5,144 bases of DNA from contig JAPUJX010000011.1 in the NCBI GenBank assembly GCA_027295975.1, positions 1-5,144 of the forward strand, read 5' to 3'. Of the stretch, positions 1 to 5,144 are shown in pieces. The notes beneath the pieces were generated by a model. The model was given only the letters and a program-made list of their open reading frames with translations. It ran no database searches and was not told the origin of the DNA. Position numbers and translations under genes: made by a program. The DNA is from Gammaproteobacteria bacterium (GTDB lineage: Bacteria > Pseudomonadota > Gammaproteobacteria > Pseudomonadales > Azotimanducaceae). Numbering within the stretch: the first letter of the stretch is position 1; every line of letters starts with the position of its first letter.

Positions 1-105
1 CGGTGCAAGGTAGACAAGCAAAGGCCGGAATGCGCTGAAGAAGGCCGGAGCATTATAGGCGGCCATTGGAGCTCAAGATTTAACCAGTGGAGCCGGTAAA
101 TAGAA
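1..105. other. Upstream flank of the lipoprotein gene, no clear gene
   Basis: This short flank may contain the end of an upstream plus-strand gene. One frame is open from base 1 to a TAA at 97-99 and another stops at a TGA at 36-38, but neither peptide is recognisable. The 9-mer AAGGCCGGA occurs at 21-29 and again at 41-49, exactly 20 bases apart. A GGAG at 89-92 lies 13 bases before the ATG at 106, which is rather far for a ribosome binding site. I see no convincing plus-strand promoter, so the lipoprotein gene may be transcribed from outside the window. Confidence 0.4.
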
Positions 106-597
106 ATGTTCAGACGCTTTATGGTATCGCAGCTGCTTGTCTGGCTATTGGCGTCCGCATGCGTGGGACCACAGACCAGTAACTCGAACACAGCGCCAAT
201 GGCCGAGCAGAAAACCAGTAGGGGCGAAGAACTTGTGCTGGTCTCCATACCTGAGGTAGCAGGCGAAGCGAACGAGACAACGAAACCAGGTGAACCGATT
301 TCGCTGGGCCCCGAAATACGAAGACTCGTGGACCTGGCGAAGAAGGATCTCGCAGCCAGACTTTCAATCAGCGATCAGCAAATCGAGATGTTGCAATCGG
401 AATTTTTGACCTGGAGGGATTCCAGTGCTGGCTGCCCGCAACCCGGGATGCAATACCTGCAGGTGCTTACCAAAGGTTCACGCATACTGCTCAAGGCCAA
501 CAACGCAACTTACCGGTACCACAACAGCGGCAACCACCCGCCGTTTCTTTGTAAAAATCCATCGGCCATCGACCCGCTGCCTTACCAAGATGGCTAG
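106..597 (+). CDS. Putative lipoprotein of unknown function with conserved C-terminal domain
   Basis: This 163-residue protein begins with a basic, hydrophobic signal (MFRRF, then a Leu-rich core to residue 18) followed by Cys19 in the context LLASAC, which is an acceptable though not ideal lipobox because Ala sits at -3. Residue +2 is Val, not Asp, so outer-membrane sorting would be expected in a Gram-negative cell. Residues 20-68 are a polar Ser/Thr/Glu/Pro-rich linker. Residues 70-150 form a compact domain: an amphipathic helix with DLAARL, then WRDSSAGCPQPGMQY at 103-117, a strand-rich stretch with YRYH, and FLC at 147-149. I recognise this pattern from uncharacterised bacterial secreted proteins reading roughly WPDxSLGCPxPGMxY...YRYHT. 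Cys110 and Cys149 could form a disulphide. No catalytic motif is visible and no function is assigned. The ATG at 106 is preferred over the internal ATG at 121 because only it has an upstream GGAG and gives the signal its basic N-terminus. The gene is convergent with the protease gene. Confidence 0.8.
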   Translation: MFRRFMVSQLLVWLLASACVGPQTSNSNTAPMAEQKTSRGEELVLVSIPEVAGEANETTKPGEPISLGPEIRRLVDLAKKDLAARLSISDQQIEMLQSEFLTWRDSSAGCPQPGMQYLQVLTKGSRILLKANNATYRYHNSGNHPPFLCKNPSAIDPLPYQDG

Positions 598-654
598 ACC
601 TAGCCTGATACACTACCAAACCTTGCAGACGCTTCAAAAAGAAACATGCATTCC

Positions 655-682
655 AAAAAAAGGGGGTGGCAAGCCACCCCCT
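655..682 (-). terminator. Rho-independent terminator of the protease gene
   Basis: Read on the minus strand, AGGGGGTGGC and GCCACCCCCT are perfectly complementary and separated by TT. In practice this is a 9-bp GC-rich stem with a CTTG tetraloop, followed at once by a run of T residues (bases 660 down to 655). It starts about 73 bases after the protease stop codon at 756. On the plus strand the hairpin is followed by AGTCGCTG and has no T-run, so it should act mainly for the protease and not for the lipoprotein gene, whose stop lies 63 bases before it. Confidence 0.9.
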
Positions 683-755
683 AGTCGCTGTCAGCCGAAT
701 GTAGACCTTTACATTTGATGTCTCAATGTGAGAATCAAAGTCGGAATCCAAGTCC

Positions 756-3700
756 TCATTCGCATTTCGTCACGGCAATTGCCGTCTCATTTGTCGAACC
801 GCTGCTGAGATCGGCGCGATTGACGACTGGACTGCTCGAGCAGGTCGCCTCGGCGTCGAAGCTCAGGCTCGCGGTGCCGCCAACGGTCAACACAACCTGA
901 AGGTCCGTGCCCACGGCCGGCGGCGTGCCGGTGCCGTTGAAGAAGCGGGAGCTGCCGGCCACACCAGCGGCGTCTTCAACACCCACCGTCAGGTTGGGCA
1001 ATGGGGCGCTGACCAACGCATACGTGAACCAGATCGCGGGGCTGCCCGAGACGTTGTTTTCCACCCAGATCTGGAAACTGTAACGCCGGCTGAGATCGCC
1101 GAACAGCGGTACGTTATCCCACTCATAGATGGTGAACTGGGACGGGAAAATAAAGTTGAACACGGCAACCCGCCAGTCGCCTTCTGTGCACAGGTTCAGG
1201 TCCGTCCAGTTGGGCCCCATCAGGTTGTTCGGCGGCGTCGGGTCGGGCATGTTCTGGTTACTGGCGCTCGCAGCCAGTCCGCTCGATGTGCCCGCCTCCA
1301 GGGTGCCGTTCACCGACCAGATCACCGAGCCGTGAGTGGCGTTGTTGTAGGTGAACGCGGGGACGCCGAGGATGAACCCGCCGTCGTCACAGTTGCCAGG
1401 CAGATCGAACGGCGGTACTCCGAGAGCCGCCAGCGGCAAGTAGCCGAACGGCGACGGTGACGGTGTCAAGCCGAAGCTCGACACGTCCAGTGTCCCGCTC
1501 CACGACAATGAGTTGGTGCCCGCATTGTAGGCGAACGGCGAAATGGTTGTGCCATTCGTAATTGTCTCGCCCTCCGAGCCGGGGACGAAAGTAGTGCCGT
1601 CCGGAACCACATCCGTAACGTCGATAATGCCCGACAGGGGTCCGTTGGTGATGTCGATTGTGTAGATCAGGCCATCGCCGGAGCTGGCGGTCGCCTGAGT
1701 AACGCGCTTATTGTGCACCGACGTAGCGCTGCTGGTGGCGGGCATTACCGCGATCGGCATGTGCAGATCGGGGCCGTCGCCATCCCGCTCTAGGTCCAGC
1801 TGAGCAAAATTCCATCCTGAAGGTGCCACCGTTGTGTTGGCGCTAACGGTAATGGTTTTGCTTTCGCCGGCTGCCAGCGTGAGCCTGGCAGGCGAAACAT
1901 CAAGATCCAGGCCAGAGGGCCCGCTGGCGGTCAGATTCCAGTGGGTTGTATGACCCTCAGGATTCCGCACGGTTCGCGTCCAGGAACATTCCTCAACGCA
2001 AACGCTGTCCTGCATGCTGGCCACGTTCAACGTCTTCGGATCGCCGCCGACGCTGGGATCGGCTGCCAGGAAATTGGCAGTGCTCTCATTTAGCACCAGG
2101 CCCGCTTCCTGAGCACGGTGCAGATTGACGCGACCCGCGCCGACGTCGAAGTGGTCCGTCGGTGTCACACCATCCTCTTTCAGTGTGTTGGCGGTGGTTG
2201 AGGTCATCATCATTGCGGACTTGATCTCGTGAGGACCCCAGTCAGGCCGCACGGCCGCTACCAATGCGGCGGCACCGGCATGATGCGGACTGGACATGGA
2301 TGTGCCGCTCAAGAAGCCGAACTCGGGAGCTGGTGTCACGCCGTCAGTGTCTTCGCCAGCCATGATGTTGACACCAGGCGCGGATACATCGGGCTTGAGT
2401 ACATCAAACGCACTGCCCGGCCCACGAGAGCTGAACCCCGCCATGATATCGCCGTTCGCCGCGTCGAGACTAAACACGGTACCGCTGATCTCAGCCACGG
2501 GATTGGCATTGGAGGTCCTCCAGGCGTCCAGTACCTGGGCATTAGAGAAGCCGATGTGGACTCCAGGCAGGAAGTGCGGATCAGCTACAATGCTATCGCC
2601 CTGCGCCGCTGTGTTTGCCAGAACGAAACCGCCCGCACCACCGGCCAGGACATTGGCACCCTTGTCTACACGTGCGATCGTGCCCCGGTCACAGATCACG
2701 ATCTCGCCACTGAAGTGCCCGGCGGGAAACGGATCCAGGCATTGGCCCGGATTGGTATCGTTGGATGACCCATTGGACGTGGGAAAATCCCGGGCATGGA
2801 TGATGGGCGCCGGACCAAAGCCCGTCGTGAAACCGCTACCCAGGATTTCTGCCAGCGGATTCGAATCGCTCGTCATATTGATCAGGAGGTTATCCACGCT
2901 GCGGTTGTGGGTGCTGGCAGCTACGGTCGCAACCCATGGTGACAGGTGCGCCACGGTACCAGCAGTGGGACCACTGTTACCCGCAGACGCTGATACGTAG
3001 ATGCCGGCATCAGTCGCCGCCAGGAACCCCAGTTCCACCGCATCAGTGTACGGATTCGATCCGCCGGAGATGGAGTAGTTGATCGCGGCGATGCCGTTCG
3101 GCAGGTTTCCGGAGTCGATGATGACCTGGTTGACAGCGGCCACCAGAGCGGACCCCGGACAGGTAACGACGCACACGTCGTAGGCGATGACGTTGGCGTG
3201 GGGTGCAACGCCGGTTACGTCGGCGATGAAAGAGGCGCCCGTTGGTGCGAAAGTCGCCGCACCGCTCACCACGTTACCGGCGGCCGTGCTGCTCGTGTGC
3301 ACGCCATGACCGTCGTCAGCCTCCGGGACCGGAAAGTTGGGATCACCGGGTACAAAGGTCCAGGCACCGATCAATTTGTCGTTGCAGAAGTTGGGATCGG
3401 TCACATCGCAGTAACTGCCAGGGACGTAGTTGCCGGAGCCAAGCGGATTGGTGTGATCGAAGCCATCGCCACCGATGTCGGCAAACGAAGGATGATCAAA
3501 ATTGGTACCGGTATCCAATACGCCAATCACGACACCTTCACCGCGAGAATGCGGCACATTGTTCGGCGGTCCCGTCAAGATGAATGGCGCGTCGATAAAT
3601 TCCGGACCCGCGTCCGTCAGAGGCACCTCGAATCTTTCGCGGCTTACGGTCTTTACCCCCGGCATACTGGCGACGGATTCTGCTTCTCCCGGTGTCAGCA

Positions 3701-4157
3701 CCATGGCCACGCCGTTCAGGGCGTGCTGGTAGGTAAACTTGACATCGATCGCGTGGCCTAAAGAACTATCACAATCCGCAATAAATGCGGCTTGCTTTGT
3801 TTTGAGGTACTTCGAATATTTCTTGGCCGCTCCACTATTCGTATTTAGCCTTCTTTCTCCGGTTACGTAACGGCTTGTCGCCTTATAACCGGAAATTCCA
3901 CCGGTATATGTAGCGACGGATGGTTCAGCGAGTTGAATAATGTAGACGCCGGGACTAAAATCCCCGCCGCTCGGCTTTATTGCAGCCATCTCGTTTGGGC
4001 CAGCAGCCTCTCCGACTACTGTGAGCTGACTGTTGCTGGCCGACAGTTCAACAGCGTGTGGTTTAGGTTTACCAGCCGCACCCACGCTAAACGCCAAGGC
4101 AAGACCCAAAGGCACTGCCAATTCTAGCGCCTTGCGCCACTTGAATTTCTTTTTCAT
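756..4157 (-). CDS. Secreted subtilisin-like S8 serine protease with PA domain
   Basis: This is a predicted exported endopeptidase of 1,133 residues. Residues 1-27 are a Sec signal peptide (MKKKFKWRK, a hydrophobic core, then VGA|A). Residues 71-178 resemble an inhibitor I9 propeptide, a chaperone and inhibitor removed by autocleavage. The catalytic domain spans about 200-690: Asp215 in VIGVLDTG, His284 in DDGHGVHT, oxyanion Asn394 in SASAGNSGP and nucleophile Ser620 in SGTSMSSPHHAGAAAL, all intact. A protease-associated (PA) domain is inserted at about 450-560. The CNDKLIGA block (258-265) and the DVCVVTC segment (327-333) recall the plant cucumisin-type branch (Peptidases_S8_3) rather than classical subtilisin. 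After the catalytic domain come an Fn3-like domain (717-807), a DUF11-like segment (815-894, with ITNGPLSG and VVPDGTTF) and about 240 unassigned residues. There are twelve Cys after the propeptide, spaced as six plausible pairs. No sorting tag or C-terminal membrane anchor is seen, so release into the medium or periplasm is likely. The frame is open to an ATG at 4211, but I chose the ATG at 4157, which has a perfect Shine-Dalgarno and starts a normal signal peptide. Confidence 0.97.
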   Translation of the reverse strand: MKKKFKWRKALELAVPLGLALAFSVGAAGKPKPHAVELSASNSQLTVVGEAAGPNEMAAIKPSGGDFSPGVYIIQLAEPSVATYTGGISGYKATSRYVTGERRLNTNSGAAKKYSKYLKTKQAAFIADCDSSLGHAIDVKFTYQHALNGVAMVLTPGEAESVASMPGVKTVSRERFEVPLTDAGPEFIDAPFILTGPPNNVPHSRGEGVVIGVLDTGTNFDHPSFADIGGDGFDHTNPLGSGNYVPGSYCDVTDPNFCNDKLIGAWTFVPGDPNFPVPEADDGHGVHTSSTAAGNVVSGAATFAPTGASFIADVTGVAPHANVIAYDVCVVTCPGSALVAAVNQVIIDSGNLPNGIAAINYSISGGSNPYTDAVELGFLAATDAGIYVSASAGNSGPTAGTVAHLSPWVATVAASTHNRSVDNLLINMTSDSNPLAEILGSGFTTGFGPAPIIHARDFPTSNGSSNDTNPGQCLDPFPAGHFSGEIVICDRGTIARVDKGANVLAGGAGGFVLANTAAQGDSIVADPHFLPGVHIGFSNAQVLDAWRTSNANPVAEISGTVFSLDAANGDIMAGFSSRGPGSAFDVLKPDVSAPGVNIMAGEDTDGVTPAPEFGFLSGTSMSSPHHAGAAALVAAVRPDWGPHEIKSAMMMTSTTANTLKEDGVTPTDHFDVGAGRVNLHRAQEAGLVLNESTANFLAADPSVGGDPKTLNVASMQDSVCVEECSWTRTVRNPEGHTTHWNLTASGPSGLDLDVSPARLTLAAGESKTITVSANTTVAPSGWNFAQLDLERDGDGPDLHMPIAVMPATSSATSVHNKRVTQATASSGDGLIYTIDITNGPLSGIIDVTDVVPDGTTFVPGSEGETITNGTTISPFAYNAGTNSLSWSGTLDVSSFGLTPSPSPFGYLPLAALGVPPFDLPGNCDDGGFILGVPAFTYNNATHGSVIWSVNGTLEAGTSSGLAASASNQNMPDPTPPNNLMGPNWTDLNLCTEGDWRVAVFNFIFPSQFTIYEWDNVPLFGDLSRRYSFQIWVENNVSGSPAIWFTYALVSAPLPNLTVGVEDAAGVAGSSRFFNGTGTPPAVGTDLQVVLTVGGTASLSFDAEATCSSSPVVNRADLSSGSTNETAIAVTKCE

Positions 4158-4163
4158 AACTTG

Positions 4164-4170
4164 TTCCTCC
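4164..4170 (-). promoter_or_regulatory. Ribosome binding site that decides the protease start
   Basis: On the minus strand GGAGGAA is followed six bases later by the ATG at 4157-4155. It is a near-perfect Shine-Dalgarno at normal spacing. It lies inside the alternative 18-residue N-terminal extension (MCDSAAVG...), which has no comparable site and would bury the signal peptide. This favours the downstream start. Confidence 0.92.
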
Positions 4171-4211
4171 AAATAATACGAACCAATGCCAACCGCAGCG
4201 GAATCGCACAT

Positions 4212-4498
4212 GATAGGAAAGAGAGTACTGTCGCAATAATTTATACTTAGCTCTAAGCGGCAGCGATCATGGAGGAAGTTTACGCCTGGTGAGTTTGGGA
4301 ATCTATTAACCTTAGATTATGTGATCACGTACTAGAAATGCTTTATTTAAAGTGGGCAAACAGATAACAAGCGTAATTCAAAGAGAAGATTGAAGATATT
4401 GCAGTCATAAAGAGAGGGAGCAGCCGTGCCTAAGTAGAGCAACCGTCAAATCGGATGTACCCAGCGTCGAGATAATGAAACCTTCCTGCGAGCTGTAG
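4212..4498. other. Non-coding upstream region of the protease gene
   Basis: This AT-richer stretch separates the protease gene from the transposase relic. It holds the weak promoter candidates and a small inverted repeat CTTAG-CT-CTAAG at 4246-4257. The 8-mer GTCAAATC occurs at 4445-4452 and again at 4498-4505, the second copy overlapping the end of the transposase relic. I found no convincing coding frame, tRNA or riboswitch here. Confidence 0.5.
4342..4370 (-). promoter_or_regulatory. Weak candidate sigma-70 promoter for the protease
   Basis: On the minus strand TTGTTA (4370-4365) and AATAAA (4347-4342) are separated by 17 bases, each matching four of six consensus positions. This would give a leader of about 180 bases. 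The 8-base palindrome GTGATCAC at 4321-4328 would sit just downstream of the start point, where a repressor could bind, but one such palindrome is weak evidence. A second AT-rich option, TATAAA at 4245-4240, lies closer to the gene but has no acceptable -35 box. This assignment is inference from sequence only. Confidence 0.22.
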
Positions 4499-4759
4499 TC
4501 AAATCTGGTGTTTGACCAGGAATTCAGCGGTGGGTTGGTCAGGATGTTCCATCTCCTCTCCGGTGGCGTATTTCACACCCTCGATCATTTTCGCTAAGTA
4601 GGCGAAACCATGTAACTTTCGCCAGCTCTGCTCAGCACACTCACCGAGTTTAGACATCACGTATAGCAAGCTATCAAGTGTCACACAGCCTTTCATTCGT
4701 GCGGTGCGGAGGCGAGACCTGCGAACGGCGGCTTTGAATCGTATTCTACCTATCGCCAT
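4499..4759 (-). pseudogene. C-terminal relic of an IS256/mutator-family transposase
   Basis: The 86-residue frame carries RLRTARMKGCVTLDS (16-30), then KLGECAEQSWRKLHGF (37-52), then LAKMIEGVKYATGEE (55-69). This matches the order VRLRT..(K/R)G / KL..AE..WR(R/K)L.G / L..VI.GV.F..G at the C-terminus of mutator-type (IS256 family) DDE transposases, which are usually about 400 residues. About four fifths of the enzyme is missing, including the two catalytic Asp. The frame closes 13 codons upstream of the Met with a TAA. One frame over, bases 4745-4731 read N-T-I-Q-S, resembling the NPIES motif that carries the catalytic Glu in this group; this implies small indels and a Glu-to-Gln change. The stop at 4499 looks like the original C-terminus. 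It is a dead fragment and cannot be mobile by itself. The family call is from recognition of the motif order, not from an alignment. Confidence 0.75.
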
Positions 4760-4911
4760 ACTATCGCACGACCGGCTGCTCCTAGGTGTAAGCAGTTATT
4801 CTGTCCGTTAAGGAAACGAATCACTGCCGCGCGATCCGAATGACCAATAATGGCCCGCAAGCAGTCCTTTTCGTTGAATCGATTTTGCGCTTAAGTGTTT
4901 GCTGAAATGAC

Positions 4912-4925
4912 CGTGGCGGGCCACG
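4912..4925. repeat. Small perfect hairpin, CGTGGC-GG-GCCACG
   Basis: Six-base arms CGTGGC and GCCACG flank a two-base GG spacer, so the folded form is a 5-bp stem with a tetraloop. It lies within repeat unit 2 and overlaps the palindrome CACGTG (4922-4927). No T-run follows on either strand, so it is not a typical terminator. Confidence 0.5.
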
Positions 4926-4945
4926 TGTGCACTGCCGGAAAATTG

Positions 4946-4960
4946 CCGGACTTTGTCCGG
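4946..4960. repeat. Small perfect hairpin, CCGGAC-TTT-GTCCGG
   Basis: Six-base GC-rich arms are separated by a TTT loop. The left arm overlaps a short direct repeat TGCCGGA, found at 4933-4939 and 4944-4950. There is no flanking T-run. It lies between repeat units 2 and 3. Confidence 0.5.
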
Positions 4961-4976
4961 ACCCGTTATGACTTGT

Positions 4977-4992
4977 TGGACACTTGCGTCCA
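4977..4992. repeat. Small hairpin, TGGAC-ACTTGC-GTCCA
   Basis: Five-base arms are separated by six bases, within repeat unit 3. It is the third inverted repeat within about 80 bases. Singly it could be chance; the clustering is what makes it notable. Confidence 0.4.
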
Positions 4993-5144
4993 CGGGCGGC
5001 TCCAGCTAGTTCAATAATAACAATTACTTAGAGATGCCCAATGTCTTCGAGAGGCAGCTGTCTATAGGAGACGGTATTCTGTTGACGGCTCTCTGCCGTA
5101 TTCCGGCAGGTGCTTCATCAGACCAATCAGTTGATTAAAGTGAA
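4993..5144. other. Window end, no convincing gene
   Basis: On the minus strand a frame enters from the window edge and stops at 5062-5064. It ends LMKHLPEYGREPSTEYRLL, and a shifted frame then continues with RQLPLEDIGHL before its own stop. This could be the decayed 3' end of a gene lying beyond the window, but I do not recognise it. On the plus strand a 34-codon frame starts at 5034 with no proper ribosome binding site. An inverted repeat CTGCCG-TATTC-CGGCAG lies at 5093-5109 without a T-run. Confidence 0.3.

Larger units (their letters stand above)
4801..4992. repeat. Degenerate repeated units beside the transposase relic
   Basis: Three related units are visible by eye. Unit 1 starts at 4840 (ATGACC, then GGCCCGCAAGCAGTCC), unit 2 at 4907 (ATGACC, then GGGCCACGTGTGCACTGCC) and unit 3 at 4968 (ATGACT, then GGACACTTGCGTCC). 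Each has ATGAC, a gap of several bases, a GG core and then a GC/GTCC end. The starts are 67 and 61 bases apart. A weaker relative may begin at 4801 (CTGTCCG...GGAAACG...CACTGCC). The block begins just beyond the upstream end of the transposase relic. A 61-residue minus-strand reading frame lies over it (4808-4993), but it looks like a by-product of the repeats. I recall similar non-coding motifs (ATGACCGC..TGGGTCG..) in proteobacterial intergenic DNA, but this is unverified. Confidence 0.4.

Noticed and set aside
52..76. Perfect TATAAT on the minus strand at 57-52, with TTGAGC at 76-71
   Set aside because: The spacer is only 13 bases, too short for a sigma-70 promoter, and no better -35 box exists at 16-18 bases.
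2296..3000. Plus-strand 234-codon reading frame antisense to the protease
   Set aside because: It lies fully within the protease gene, has no recognisable motif or ribosome binding site, and is explained by the GC-rich codon pattern of the real gene. The same applies to the frames at 2229-2768 and 3198-3761.
4321..4328. GTGATCAC palindrome as a CRP-type operator
   Set aside because: It lacks the six-base spacer of a TGTGA-N6-TCACA site, and an 8-base palindrome alone is common. It is noted only as context for the weak promoter.
4808..4993. Minus-strand 61-codon reading frame
   Set aside because: It covers the repeat and hairpin block, has no visible ribosome binding site and no recognisable protein pattern.
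5034..5138. Plus-strand 34-codon reading frame (MPNVFERQ...)
   Set aside because: It has no Shine-Dalgarno at proper spacing and no known similarity, and it overlaps the opposite-strand protein-like remnant.
1..5144. CRISPR array, tRNA, rRNA, toxin-antitoxin or phage genes
   Set aside because: I searched by eye on both strands for regular direct repeats with unique spacers, cloverleaf cores and short gene pairs, and found none that could be supported.

Overview
The window is 5,144 bases of bacterial chromosome. It holds one large secreted protease gene, one small convergent putative lipoprotein gene, and a tail of non-coding DNA carrying a decayed insertion sequence. The Sec signal peptide, the lipobox protein, a perfect Shine-Dalgarno and a Rho-independent terminator indicate a bacterium. 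The protein styles (plant-subtilase-like S8 protease with a DUF11-like segment, mutator-type transposase relic) would suit a proteobacterium, perhaps a gammaproteobacterium, but no marker gene fixes the taxonomy.

Layout. Bases 1-105 hold no clear gene; a short upstream reading frame may end here. Bases 106-597 (+) encode a 163-residue putative lipoprotein with a conserved but functionally unassigned C-terminal domain. Bases 655-682 hold a strong terminator that works for the minus strand. Bases 756-4157 (-) encode a 1,133-residue S8 serine protease with signal peptide, I9 propeptide, catalytic Asp/His/Asn/Ser, inserted PA domain and about 440 residues of C-terminal beta-rich domains. Bases 4158-4498 are its leader and upstream region. 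Bases 4499-4759 (-) are the C-terminal relic of an IS256/mutator-family transposase. Bases 4801-4992 carry degenerate repeated units and several small perfect hairpins. Bases 4993-5144 have no convincing gene.

How it fits together. The protease and the lipoprotein are convergent and separated by 158 bases with a terminator between them, so they are separate transcription units. Both products are predicted to be exported, but nothing in the sequence shows that they work together. The protease looks like a stand-alone exoenzyme used for extracellular protein degradation. I see no phage, toxin-antitoxin, CRISPR, defence or biosynthetic system here. The points most worth a second look are the unassigned, cysteine-paired C-terminus of the protease, the AT-shift over its N-terminal coding part, and the repeat/hairpin block beside the transposase relic.
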